A stretch of DNA of 64,000 bases, taken from contig JAIUNY010000006.1 of NCBI GenBank assembly GCA_020161505.1, forward strand, positions 62,001 through 126,000, written 5' to 3'. The translations under genes were made by a program, and so were the position numbers. This document shows positions 1 to 7,693 of the stretch, piece after piece (the first letter of the stretch is position 1; every line of letters starts with the position of its first letter). The stretch is from Armatimonadota bacterium. Lineage in GTDB: Bacteria > Armatimonadota > Fimbriimonadia > Fimbriimonadales > Fimbriimonadaceae. The notes under the pieces are model-generated. The model saw nothing but the letters and a program-made list of their open reading frames with translations. It did no database searches and had not been told where the DNA came from.

Positions 1-532
1 AGCGGAAGTTTGCCGCCGTCACACCGTTCGTTCCGATGTAGTTCGGTTGTCGCTTTTCACCAAACATCACCGTGCGGCTAACTTCCGGTGCAGAAGTACC
101 CGAGAGGGGAGCCCAACCGTTGTTGCTGCTGTGCTGCACGCCTCGGAAGTAGTTGCCCGCAGGAGCGAAGCCGCGGCGATATTGACCAACGCCCGGAACA
201 TCAGCCTTGGCACGGGTATCGGCACCGGAGGTCATGATCGTCCAGTTCTTCGTGTACGGCTGAACGATGTCATCCCAGGTCATGGCAAAGTAAGGATCTC
301 CGCCACCTTGAGCAGGGCCGAAGCCAAATCGAACCTTCGGCGGGGTCATGTCATCGTAGTCCGTCATGTAGATCAGGACTGAGGTACCCACTTGCTTCAT
401 TTGCGCGAGAGCTTGGGTCTTCTTGGCAGCTTGCTTCGCTTGAGCGAAGACAGGGAAGAGGATCGCGGCGAGGATCGCGATGATCGCGATCACGACGAGC
501 AGTTCGATAAGCGTGAATGCCTTGTTTTTCAT
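1..532 (-). CDS. Prepilin-like (pseudopilin) protein, C-terminus cut by window edge
   Basis: The reading frame starts with ATG at 532 and stays open to the window edge (177 codons seen), so the C-terminus is missing. The start has the type IV prepilin/type II pseudopilin leader: a short basic MKNKA stretch, then FTLIELLVVIAIIAI and ILFPVFAQAK. The cleavage site is expected before the F. The rest looks like the globular domain of the DUF1559-like surface proteins common in Armatimonadota. The ATG overlaps the amylase stop as ATGA, so it is very probably translated with that gene and controlled by the LacI-type repressor. It is probably exported and may assemble into, or be displayed by, a type II secretion or pilus-like machine. 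The substrate is unknown. Confidence 0.88.
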   Translation of the reverse strand, partial: MKNKAFTLIELLVVIAIIAILAAILFPVFAQAKQAAKKTQALAQMKQVGTSVLIYMTDYDDMTPPKVRFGFGPAQGGGDPYFAMTWDDIVQPYTKNWTIMTSGADTRAKADVPGVGQYRRGFAPAGNYFRGVQHSSNNGWAPLSGTSAPEVSRTVMFGEKRQPNYIGTNGVTAANFR

Positions 533-2661
533 TGTAGAGTCACCAATGACTTTTGAGAATTGCGTGTGAGTAAAGTCGGGTCCGCGTGCGGTCGCAAAAG
601 CGCGGCCGACTTTGGCGGAAGAGTGATGCGAAGAGTGTCGCCCTGAGGAGCAGTGATTGTTCCGTTAACGACATCGTGAAAAGCGTTGACCTTCGGGAGC
701 CCTTTCAGGTTCACAGAGAGGGTGGCGGGTGCATCGGCTCGATTAAAAAGAACCAAAGCAAGATCGTTGCCAAGGACACGACCGAAACCAGAAGTTTGGG
801 TGGTTCCTTGGATGCTCAGCCGAACCGGGTCGCCGGATTGGAGAGCCTGGCTGGCATTCCGCGCGGAAATCAGCCGCTGGTAGAGCCCGAGCAGCTTGTT
901 GGAGTCGGTGGCGCGCTCCCATTCCATGCCGCGACGATTCATCGGATCGGCGCCGCCGGTCATGCCGAGTTCATCGCCGTAATAGATGCAGGGCGTTCCG
1001 ACCCAGCTCATCAGAGCCACCGCGCCCATCGCGGCGAGCGCAGAATCATCGCCGCACTCGTGCATGAACCGAGGGACATCGTGGGAGCTAATCAGGTTCA
1101 GCATATTGCGGCTGACCTGAGGCGGATACCAGGCGTAGACCGTGAACAGTTGATCCAAGAACTGATCGCCCGAGGCAGTGCCTTTGGCGATGTATTCGAG
1201 GGTTGCGGTTCGGAACGGGTAGTTCATCGCACTATCCCACTGGTCACCTTGGAGCCATTCGGAGCTGTTGGTCCAGTTCTCGCCGATGATCCATGTATTC
1301 GTATTCTTGGACTTAAGATGCGAGCGAAATGTTCGCCAAAACGGCTTGGGCACTTCGTTGGCGACATCGAGTCGCCACCCATCGATTTGAGCTTCGTTGT
1401 CCCAGAAGTCCGTGACACCGAGGAGGAACCGCGTGACATCCGGGTTCATCACGTTCAGCTTGGGCATCGACTGGAATCCGAACCAGGCTTCGTAGCTCGG
1501 CTTCTCGTTCGCCGGGAGATTCACACGCACCGGGAATTGATTCACGAAGTACCAATTCTTGAATCCGCTGGTCTCGCCATCGCGGCGCACGCCTTGGAAG
1601 GCGGGGAAGTCGATGCTGGTGTGGTTGAAAACGCCATCGAGCACCGTGCGGATGCCTCGCTTTTTGAGGTCACCCACCAGGGATTTGAACTCCTCGTTCG
1701 ATCCCAATCGCCAGTCGATGGTTGTGTACGACGTGGTTTCGTAGCGGTGGTTGCTCGGCCCGTAGAACACGGGATTGAAGTAGATGCCGGTGATTCCCAG
1801 CTTGCTCAGGTAGTTGAGGTTCTGGCTCATCCCGGCGAGATCACCCCCGTGGAAGCTCCAGTAATCCGGGCGAGCATCCCACGGGCGAACGTCCATCGGA
1901 TCGTTGGTGGCATCGCCGTTGGCGAATCGATCGGGGAAGATTTGATAGAAAACGGTCTGTTCGACCCACTTCGGTACTTCGAAGGGTTGGAAGGTTTGGG
2001 CATCGACCTTCAGGAGATCGGCGCTGCTGTTGGCGTCGAGCCCGTTGGCCCCGTAGCTCCAGGTTTTGCCGCCATCGCGGATCAGGAATCGATAGGCCAG
2101 GGATTCGGTGCGATTCCACGGACGCTTGTATTCGTAGAGCGAGGTGATCTCATCGCCGCTGATGCGAGTGAGGGGGAAATCTTGGTTGCCGATTTGAATC
2201 CGAACGGTTTCGGCGTCGTTCGGTCGGAGCCGGAGGCGGAAGGTGAGCTGGCCTCGGTCGTAGTTGAGATCCGGGATCCCAGCTTTGTGAGAAATCGTGC
2301 TGGTCGCCAGGGTGCCATCGCCCAGCTTCGCGGGCTTGGCATAGTCTGCGGGGAGGTGGATCAGCACCGTATTGGTGTGTCCGCCGCCATCGGTTTCGGT
2401 GGTCTTGACGAGGGGATCGACGATCCATGTTTCGCCATTGATGACGAACTTGTAAAGGTGCTTGCCCCAGCTTAGGTCTCGGCGCAGCTTCCAGGTGCGA
2501 CCGTCGGCTTGCTTCACCATCGGATCTGCGCTGGCACTCCAGCCATTGAAAGTGCCAGCCACAGAAACCGATTTCGTGCCCTCAGGAGCCGTGAATACGA
2601 ACTCACGAGCTTGGTCAGCGACGTGAATGGCGTATGCAGGGAGGAGGGCGAGGGACATCAT
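529..2661 (-). CDS. GH13 alpha-amylase, neopullulanase/cyclomaltodextrinase-like
   Basis: The 710-residue enzyme hydrolyses alpha-glucan or maltodextrin bonds. The start at 2661 is chosen because ATGATG overlaps the lacI stop; a longer reading to 2712 would run into lacI. A short hydrophobic N-terminus (MMSLALLPAYA) may be a signal peptide. Next comes a starch-binding beta-sandwich of CBM48/AMPK type (VAGTFNGW, KFVINGE), a neopullulanase-type N domain, and the TIM barrel. Catalytic GH13 motifs are present: GWRLDVANE (nucleophile Asp about residue 432), IIGENW (acid/base Glu) and SSHDVPR. A C-terminal beta domain follows. Middle gene of a lacI-amylase-pseudopilin operon. GH13_20-like by motif; exact substrate is inferred. 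Confidence 0.93.
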   Translation of the reverse strand: MMSLALLPAYAIHVADQAREFVFTAPEGTKSVSVAGTFNGWSASADPMVKQADGRTWKLRRDLSWGKHLYKFVINGETWIVDPLVKTTETDGGGHTNTVLIHLPADYAKPAKLGDGTLATSTISHKAGIPDLNYDRGQLTFRLRLRPNDAETVRIQIGNQDFPLTRISGDEITSLYEYKRPWNRTESLAYRFLIRDGGKTWSYGANGLDANSSADLLKVDAQTFQPFEVPKWVEQTVFYQIFPDRFANGDATNDPMDVRPWDARPDYWSFHGGDLAGMSQNLNYLSKLGITGIYFNPVFYGPSNHRYETTSYTTIDWRLGSNEEFKSLVGDLKKRGIRTVLDGVFNHTSIDFPAFQGVRRDGETSGFKNWYFVNQFPVRVNLPANEKPSYEAWFGFQSMPKLNVMNPDVTRFLLGVTDFWDNEAQIDGWRLDVANEVPKPFWRTFRSHLKSKNTNTWIIGENWTNSSEWLQGDQWDSAMNYPFRTATLEYIAKGTASGDQFLDQLFTVYAWYPPQVSRNMLNLISSHDVPRFMHECGDDSALAAMGAVALMSWVGTPCIYYGDELGMTGGADPMNRRGMEWERATDSNKLLGLYQRLISARNASQALQSGDPVRLSIQGTTQTSGFGRVLGNDLALVLFNRADAPATLSVNLKGLPKVNAFHDVVNGTITAPQGDTLRITLPPKSAALLRPHADPTLLTRNSQKSLVTLQ

Positions 2662-3680
2662 TGAAGTGTGGCCCCGTGGGGAAGTGCGGATCCCCGCACC
2701 TTGAGTTCGCAAGGAACGACTTGTCGGCTCGGCTCCACCTCGCCGGGGCGGTCAATCAGAGCCACGAGCTTTTCGATGGCTTGTTTGACAAGTACCGACA
2801 GATTCATATTCACCGACGTCAGTCCGCCGGGAACCAGGTGGCAGAGCACCGAATCATTGAAACTGACGATTGCGAGATCCTCAGGAACCTGAAGATTCGC
2901 CCGGTGAGCCGACTTGATCACTCCCGTCGCCATGAAGTCATCCATCACGACGAGAGCGCGGGGGCGCTTACGCTCCGAGAGAATTTGGAGCGCGACATTC
3001 GCGGCGTCTTCGTGACCGAAAGCGCTGTGCCAGATGCGCGGCGTGAGTCCGCGTTCTCGAATCGCCATTTCGTACCCCGTGATGCGGTCGTCGCTCACTG
3101 CCACATTCTTCGGGCCGGCGAGGAAGCCGATATCGTGGAATCCTTGATCGAGGAGGTGCACGGTTGCCATGCGCCCGGCCATCACGTTGTCGTTGTCCAC
3201 GCTGTGAAGCAGAGTGCCTCGGGGATTGCCAATGACGACGAACGGGAACCTGTCGCGTTGGAGTCGCTGCAGGCGCACGTCGTGCATTTCTGGCTCCACA
3301 AGCAAGAGTCCGTCGATCCGGCGCGTGCGAAGGAGTTCGTCGTAGACGCTGCTTTGATGCTTCGCGTCCTTGGCGATGTCGATGCAGAGGTGGAAATCGG
3401 TATCGGTGAGGGCCGTGGTGATCTCACTGACAAGGGCCGCGATGAATGGATCGTCCTTGGCTCCGTCTTCGTTGGCGCGCAGGACAATGCCGATCAGATC
3501 GGTGCGGCGCTTGCGGAGGGATTGCGCTCGAACATCGGGCCGATAGTTGGCCTGCTCCATGGCGGAGAGGACTCGGTCGCGCTTGTCGTTCTCGACTCGA
3601 GAATCACCCGCGAGCACACGGCTGACCGTGGCTTGCGATACGTTCGCTATTCGGGCGATGTCTTGTTGAGTGACCCTCAT
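2658..3680 (-). CDS. LacI/GalR-family transcriptional repressor
   Basis: 340 residues, the usual length of the family. The N-terminal helix-turn-helix reads VTQQDIARIANVSQATVSRV (residues 3-22), followed by the hinge helix region around NYRPDVRAQSL and a periplasmic-binding-protein-like sugar-sensing domain (IGIVL, GLLLVEPE, VVMDDFMA). It heads an operon with the amylase, whose ATG overlaps its stop. A 17-base palindrome 36 bases upstream of its start (3717-3733) is a strong candidate operator, so the gene probably represses itself and the amylase until a maltodextrin-type effector binds. The effector is inference from the neighbour gene. Confidence 0.95.
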   Translation of the reverse strand: MRVTQQDIARIANVSQATVSRVLAGDSRVENDKRDRVLSAMEQANYRPDVRAQSLRKRRTDLIGIVLRANEDGAKDDPFIAALVSEITTALTDTDFHLCIDIAKDAKHQSSVYDELLRTRRIDGLLLVEPEMHDVRLQRLQRDRFPFVVIGNPRGTLLHSVDNDNVMAGRMATVHLLDQGFHDIGFLAGPKNVAVSDDRITGYEMAIRERGLTPRIWHSAFGHEDAANVALQILSERKRPRALVVMDDFMATGVIKSAHRANLQVPEDLAIVSFNDSVLCHLVPGGLTSVNMNLSVLVKQAIEKLVALIDRPGEVEPSRQVVPCELKVRGSALPHGATLQ

Positions 3681-3696
3681 TGGTCGCAGTTCCTCA

Positions 3697-3789
3697 GTGA
3701 ATTGCGCGTGATTACGTATTCACGCTGTGAATAGTCTAACACAACTCAGGCCAGAATGGAGCAATTCACGAAAAAATAAAGATTCACAG
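3697..3789. promoter_or_regulatory. LacI-type operator region with repeated GTGAAT half-sites
   Basis: At 3717-3733 lies TATTCAC-GCT-GTGAATA, a perfect inverted repeat with 7-base arms and a 3-base centre, in the upstream region of the repressor gene. The half-site recurs as GTGAATTGC at 3697-3705 and, inverted, as GCAATTCAC at 3761-3769, with GATTCACAG at 3781-3789. Odd-centred palindromes of this size are typical LacI-family sites, and the multiple copies would allow looping or cooperative binding. The assignment to the adjacent repressor is inference. Confidence 0.72.
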
Positions 3790-3814
3790 CCCGGAGTTAG
3801 ATTCAAAACAAGAC

Positions 3815-3857
3815 GAAAAAAGTCGTCCCCGGGGGATAACTCCACCCGAGGACGACC
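3815..3857 (-). terminator. Rho-independent terminator of the 3882-4238 gene
   Basis: On the minus strand an 11-12 base stem (arms at 3822-3833 and 3845-3856, one mismatch; core GTCGTCC/GGACGAC) is followed directly by six T residues (A-run 3816-3821 on the plus strand). It lies 25 bases past the stop of the small membrane protein gene and just before the lacI control region. Confidence 0.9.
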
Positions 3858-3881
3858 TATTCCAAGGCCTCCTTGGCCCCT

Positions 3882-4238
3882 TTACAGAGATTGATCGCGG
3901 AATCCGCCGCTGATCCGATCGAAGACCACAAGGCCAATCCCCGTGAGAATCGGGACGATCAGCATTCCCCAGTAAAGCGCGGTGGTCATGGTGCCGAAGT
4001 CGTTCATCGAGGTGTAGAGAACATCACGAAGCAGGCGCTGACCCTGAAGCCCGAGCAGCAGCCCGACGATCAGCGGGGCAAAGCTTGCCCAGCGAGCTCG
4101 CGAATCGGGCAGGAGTCGAAGGCCAAAGTAGAGAATGAGGGCGATCACCGACGGCCCCAGAGCAAAAATCGCGGGGGTCGCCCGACCAAACATCTGGAAG
4201 AGGCCGATGAAGTTGGGGAAGATTGCGAGCAGTTCCAT
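3882..4238 (-). CDS. Small hydrophobic membrane protein of unknown function
   Basis: 118 residues from ATG at 4238 (MELLAIFPNF); a GTG at 4271 would add 11 residues, and neither start has a clear ribosome site. Roughly three or four hydrophobic segments are visible (about residues 20-40, 55-70 and 90-108), so it is an inner-membrane protein. I do not recognise a family. It stands alone between the response regulator, which has its own terminator, and the lacI operon, and ends at a strong terminator. Confidence 0.65.
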   Translation of the reverse strand: MELLAIFPNFIGLFQMFGRATPAIFALGPSVIALILYFGLRLLPDSRARWASFAPLIVGLLLGLQGQRLLRDVLYTSMNDFGTMTTALYWGMLIVPILTGIGLVVFDRISGGFRDQSL

Positions 4239-4330
4239 TGCTGTTAAAAATACCGTGTCTCCATTGTGCACGGTTTCTGTGTTGGTTGGATGAAAACAAG
4301 CGGCGTGCCAAAGTGCGCCTGCTGAACGAA

Positions 4331-4362
4331 ATCAGGTGCCGACCGCCTGGCCGACACCTGAT
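4331..4362 (-). terminator. Rho-independent terminator of the response regulator gene
   Basis: ATCAGGTG (4331-4338) and CACCTGAT (4355-4362) form a perfect outer stem, extended inside by CGACC/GGCCG pairing around a small loop. On the minus strand the stem is followed by TTTCGTT. It lies about 22 bases past the stop of the gene ending at 4384. Confidence 0.78.
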
Positions 4363-4383
4363 CCATGGGTACGGAGACCGAAA

Positions 4384-4791
4384 TTACAGCTCGAATCGCT
4401 TCGGGCCGCCATCATCGCTGCCGCCCTGGGCAATCCGCTTGACAAAGCTGATGAGCTCCATCGGGTTAAAGGGCTTGGTCAGGTACATGTCGGCACCATA
4501 GTGATAGCCCTCGAAAACGTCCTTATCTTGGGCCTTGGCGGTGAGCATGATGACCGGCAGAGCTTCGGTTGCCGGATCGCGGCGCAGAGCCTTCAGGACT
4601 TCAAATCCGTCCATGTACGGCATCATCACGTCCAGAACCATCATGTCCGGCTTTTCGGCCTTGACCTTCTCCAGTCCTTCTTTGCCATCAAAAGCCGTCA
4701 CCACTGTGTAGCCCTGGCGCTCCAGGTTCACCTGGATCAGTCGGACGATATGGCGCTCGTCATCACATACAAGAATCTTCAGCGGGGGCAT
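4384..4791 (-). CDS. Stand-alone response regulator receiver protein
   Basis: 135 residues from ATG at 4791 (MPPLKILVCDDE). The frame is open further upstream, but that extension has no domain character. A single CheY-like receiver domain fills the protein: acidic pair CDDE near residues 9-12, phosphoacceptor Asp in MVLDVMMP (about residue 55), conserved Thr in IMLTAKA, and Lys in YLTKPFN. There is no output domain, so it should act by protein contact. No partner kinase is adjacent; CheA at 12788 is the only histidine kinase in the window. The tail GGSDDGGPKRFEL is uncharacterised. Confidence 0.92.
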   Translation of the reverse strand: MPPLKILVCDDERHIVRLIQVNLERQGYTVVTAFDGKEGLEKVKAEKPDMMVLDVMMPYMDGFEVLKALRRDPATEALPVIMLTAKAQDKDVFEGYHYGADMYLTKPFNPMELISFVKRIAQGGSDDGGPKRFEL

Positions 4792-4962
4792 AGATGTGTC
4801 ACCAGTCTCGCTCGCGAGTCGTGGGTCAGATGCTACCACAAGCCTTGCCCCGACGACATCACTCGAACGATTCTCCGACGAAAGAACGGTCCTTTTGGTT
4901 CGGTCACCCGGACTTTGTTGGCCTTTGCCGAGGAAACCACGGATTTTCGTTAGGCATGGCCC

Positions 4963-4991
4963 TTGACAAAGAAAGTAGACAGGCATATACT
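4963..4991 (+). promoter_or_regulatory. Consensus sigma70-type promoter for the SnoaL-like gene
   Basis: TTGACA at 4963-4968 and TATACT at 4986-4991 are separated by exactly 17 bases, a near-perfect housekeeping promoter. Transcription would begin near 4998, giving a leader of about 26 bases with a GGAG ribosome site at 5010-5013 before the ATG at 5024. Confidence 0.9.
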
Positions 4992-5023
4992 CAATTCACC
5001 GGAGAGCACGGAGACAAAACAGA

Positions 5024-5386
5024 ATGAATGCACAAGAAGTTGGCACCAAGCTCGTTGAGCTGTTTAACAAGGGCGATTTCGCCACGATTTATGGAGAGCT
5101 TTATTCACCCGAGATCGAGAGCATCGAAGCAAGCGGTGATGACCGGGTCGCCAAGGGCATGGAGGCCATCAACGCCAAGAACGAATGGTGGGAATCGGCA
5201 ATGGAAGTCCATTCTTCCACCATGGAGGGCCCGTTCCCGCACGGCGAGGACGAGTTCGCGGTGACGATTGAGATGGATGTCACGGACAAGGCCGGTGGTT
5301 TCCGATTCCAAATGAAGGAAGTCGGTGTCTATCGGGTCAACGACGGCAAGGTCGTTCAAGAGAAGTTCTACTACAGCAAGGGCTAA
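5024..5386 (+). CDS. SnoaL/NTF2-like fold small protein
   Basis: 120 residues, the usual length of an NTF2-like alpha+beta barrel. The opening helix (VELFNKGDFATIYGELYSPE), the short turn around IEASGDDRVAKGMEAI and the C-terminal strands ending in VYRVNDGKVVQEKFYY fit the SnoaL-like pattern. Members of this family are small hydrolases, isomerases or binding proteins, so the function is not predictable. It is preceded by one of the best promoters in the window, suggesting strong constitutive expression. The next gene (aminotransferase) follows after about 60 bases and could be co-transcribed. Confidence 0.82.
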   Translation: MNAQEVGTKLVELFNKGDFATIYGELYSPEIESIEASGDDRVAKGMEAINAKNEWWESAMEVHSSTMEGPFPHGEDEFAVTIEMDVTDKAGGFRFQMKEVGVYRVNDGKVVQEKFYYSKG

Positions 5387-5447
5387 GCAACCTTTCGGGC
5401 GGCGGCGAAGCGGAGAGGGCTTCGTCGCCGTATAATCCCGATAAGCT

Positions 5448-6701
5448 ATGACGCCAGATCAACTGCAGACCGAAGTCGTTCGCAAGTACACCGAGTTCGT
5501 CAACCCGTACCTTGCCAAGCTCATGAACTTCGCCGGGTTTGGCGTCGAGATGGAGGCCAGCGGCTGCATCATCCGCGATCAGGATGGGACGGAGTACCTC
5601 GACTTCCTGGGAGGGTACGGAGTGTTCAGCCTCGGGCACCGGCATCCGGTCGTGATCCAGGCGGTAAAGGATCAGCTTGAGAGGATGCCCCTGAGTGGCA
5701 AGACTTTCTTCAACAAGAATCAAGCGGATTTGGCGGAGGCTCTCGCACAGGTCACCCCGGAGGGACTGCAGTTCACGTTCTTCAGCAACAGCGGTGCAGA
5801 AGCGGTTGAAGCGGCTCTGAAGTTCGTGAAGGGAAGTACGGGGCGGAGCAAAATTGTCAGCACTCATGGGGGATATCACGGCAAGACCCTCGGCGCCTTG
5901 GCCACCACGGGAAGGGAGAAGTACCGCAAGCAGTTTGAGCCCCTGATGCCGGGTGTCGAGTTCGTGGAGTACGGAGACCTGGACGCAGCCAGGGCCGCGA
6001 TTGACGAGCACACAGCCGCGTTTATCGTCGAGACTCTGCAGGGCGAGGGGGGCATTCATGTGCCACCCCACGGCTATCTCAGCGGCCTGCGCGAGCGCAC
6101 GCGCGAAGTGGGAGCCCTTCTCATTGCAGACGAGGTTCAGACGGGCCTCGGGCGAACGGGCAAGATGTTTGGCTGCGACCACGAGGGCGTGTCGCCGGAT
6201 ATCCTCACCATGGCAAAGGCTCTTGGTGGCGGCGTTATGCCGATTGGGGCGACGAGCTTTACGGCAGAAATCGGTGAGAAGATCTACAAGCAGAACCCGC
6301 TGATGCACACCTCCACCTTTGGCGGGAATCCGCTCGCCTGCGCCGCAGGTCTGGCCACGATTCGGGTAGTCCAGGACGAAGGCCTGGTGGAGCGCTCGGC
6401 CGAGATGGGAGAGAAGATGATGCTCGGCTTGCGGGAAATCCAGGCCAGGCACGATCTGCTCTCGGAGGTTCGTGGGCAAGGGCTGATGATCGGTGTGGAA
6501 TTCGCGATGGATGAGGTGGGTGAGCTCGCGATTGCTCAGATGGTGAAGCGAGGAATGATTGCAGCGTACACGCTCAACAATCCTCGCGTGATCCGGCTTG
6601 AGCCGCCTTTGATCGTGACGGAAGCCCAAATTGATCGGGCACTCGGCATTCTGGATGAGGCGGTCACGGAGACCGAAGAGATCCTGGCCGCCTTCGCCTG
6701 A
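5448..6701 (+). CDS. PLP-dependent class III aminotransferase, putrescine/acetylornithine type
   Basis: 417 residues, normal for class III (omega) aminotransferases. It should transfer an amino group from a diamine or omega-amino acid to 2-oxoglutarate using pyridoxal phosphate. Visible motifs: FLGGYGVFSLGHRHP near the N-terminus, SNSGAEAVEAALK (phosphate binding), THGGYHGKTLGAL, LIADEVQTGLGRTG with the cofactor Asp, the Schiff-base Lys about 257 in TMAKALGGG, and HTSTFGGNPL. The N-terminal GGYG-F-GHR pattern resembles PatA-type putrescine aminotransferases, but substrate cannot be fixed from sequence alone. It ends at the bidirectional terminator at 6725. Confidence 0.9.
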   Translation: MTPDQLQTEVVRKYTEFVNPYLAKLMNFAGFGVEMEASGCIIRDQDGTEYLDFLGGYGVFSLGHRHPVVIQAVKDQLERMPLSGKTFFNKNQADLAEALAQVTPEGLQFTFFSNSGAEAVEAALKFVKGSTGRSKIVSTHGGYHGKTLGALATTGREKYRKQFEPLMPGVEFVEYGDLDAARAAIDEHTAAFIVETLQGEGGIHVPPHGYLSGLRERTREVGALLIADEVQTGLGRTGKMFGCDHEGVSPDILTMAKALGGGVMPIGATSFTAEIGEKIYKQNPLMHTSTFGGNPLACAAGLATIRVVQDEGLVERSAEMGEKMMLGLREIQARHDLLSEVRGQGLMIGVEFAMDEVGELAIAQMVKRGMIAAYTLNNPRVIRLEPPLIVTEAQIDRALGILDEAVTETEEILAAFA

Positions 6702-6724
6702 ACGGGGCATCCCCTGATGAAGGC

Positions 6725-6755
6725 AAAAAGCCGAACGCTTAGGCGTTCGGCTTTT
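6725..6755. terminator. Bidirectional terminator overlapping the end of the 6739 gene
   Basis: GCCGAACGC (6730-6738) and GCGTTCGGC (6743-6751) form a perfect 9-base stem, extended by flanking A and T runs to about 13 pairs, with a 4-base loop. It has a T-run on both strands and serves the convergent aminotransferase and the HhH-like gene. The TAA stop of the minus-strand gene (6739-6741) sits in the hairpin loop. Confidence 0.93.
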
Positions 6756-7632
6756 GCATGAGCTCGATCATGAGGTTCTTCATCTCATCTTGGAATCGAT
6801 CCGGTTCCTTCACTATTTTTTGACCAAAGTAGGTGACGCCCATGTTGAATCGGATGCTGCTGACCCTGGCGCGGCGGGCGTACTTGCTGATCTTGCCCGC
6901 GACAATCCAGTCGGCGGCATCTTCCATGTTGGGCTCAGGTACCGCGTACTTCACGATCGCACGGAGCCATCGATCCACCGGTTGGACATAGATTTTGTCC
7001 GCAGGCTCCACGCTGTCCTCGACGTCAAACAGAAACACCACGTCTCGAATGAAGGTCGAGGTGCTCTTCGGACCGACCCCTCGGATGTCGACAATCCGTA
7101 AAAACTGGGGCTCGAGGTGGCCTGTTTGCTCGATGCCGTTGCACACCCAGCTTGCAATCGACCCCACCTTGTCGATGGAGTAAATCTCTTGCGCGAGCTC
7201 TAGCATTCCTTGAAGCATCCCCCGATTTTGGTTTTCGTTGGGCTTCCGCTTGCGACTCTCGCATTCCTTGAGGAAACTCTCCCACACCGCGACGCCATCT
7301 TCCATTTGCAGGACATCGGAGAATTCGTGGTCGCCCTGAACTTTGTCGAGGGAACTCAGCGCGGCTGCGGCGAGATCGTCTCGGTCTTTGCCTCTTCGGG
7401 CGAAGGCATAGTGGCCGAAGAATGCCTTGAGGCAGAGCCGGGGATCCTCCAGAGCATCGCGCAGATCGTCGAGTTCCTCGCTCTCCACCTTCATCGCTTT
7501 GCGAAGGTGAGCCACCATATAGTCTTCGATGTACCGATCCGCAAAGTCGCCCGCGAACTTGCGGTACATGGCGACAACTCGAGGGTCGAGGGGTTGGACG
7601 GGGGTTCTGGGTTTGGGGTTGCCTGATTCCAT
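6739..7632 (-). CDS. Divergent helix-hairpin-helix (HhH-GPD-like) protein, possible DNA glycosylase
   Basis: 297 residues, not a family I can name. Residues 182-222 contain a helix-hairpin-helix signature, DIRGVGPKSTSTFIRD, followed by YVQPVDRWLR. This matches the layout of endonuclease III-type enzymes, where the Lys in GVGRKTA and the Asp in VDTHxxR are catalytic; here they would be Lys189 and Asp220, with about a dozen extra residues between them. No C-terminal iron-sulfur Cys cluster is seen. The N-terminal part is helical and charged. It is transcribed alone between two strong terminators. A role in base excision repair is inference; it could also be a non-enzymatic DNA-binding relative. 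Confidence 0.78.
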   Translation of the reverse strand: MESGNPKPRTPVQPLDPRVVAMYRKFAGDFADRYIEDYMVAHLRKAMKVESEELDDLRDALEDPRLCLKAFFGHYAFARRGKDRDDLAAAALSSLDKVQGDHEFSDVLQMEDGVAVWESFLKECESRKRKPNENQNRGMLQGMLELAQEIYSIDKVGSIASWVCNGIEQTGHLEPQFLRIVDIRGVGPKSTSTFIRDVVFLFDVEDSVEPADKIYVQPVDRWLRAIVKYAVPEPNMEDAADWIVAGKISKYARRARVSSIRFNMGVTYFGQKIVKEPDRFQDEMKNLMIELMQKPNA

Positions 7633-7640
7633 CTTGGATC

Positions 7641-7675
7641 AAAAACTCACCGGGCTCGTGCAGGAGCCCGGTGAG
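7641..7675 (-). terminator. Rho-independent terminator of the 12191-7694 operon
   Basis: CTCACCGGGCTC (7646-7657) and GAGCCCGGTGAG (7664-7675) form a perfect 12-base stem with a 6-base loop. On the minus strand it is followed by TTTTT (7645-7641). It closes the HAD/Ig/PorV/caspase-like operon and lies just upstream of the next minus-strand gene, which must have its own promoter. Confidence 0.95.
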
Positions 7676-7693
7676 AGAAAGGATTTTTTCGAG

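Noticed and set aside
537-547. GAGTCACCAAT shared with 39619-39629 upstream of another pseudopilin
   Set aside because: The two copies lie in opposite orientation relative to their genes and at different distances, so a common regulatory site is not supported.
586-2475. Long open frame on the plus strand opposite the amylase gene
   Set aside because: It is the antisense shadow of a GH13 gene with intact catalytic motifs and shows no domain character; the same applies to long frames opposite rpoC (25197-27119) and smc (31644-33722).
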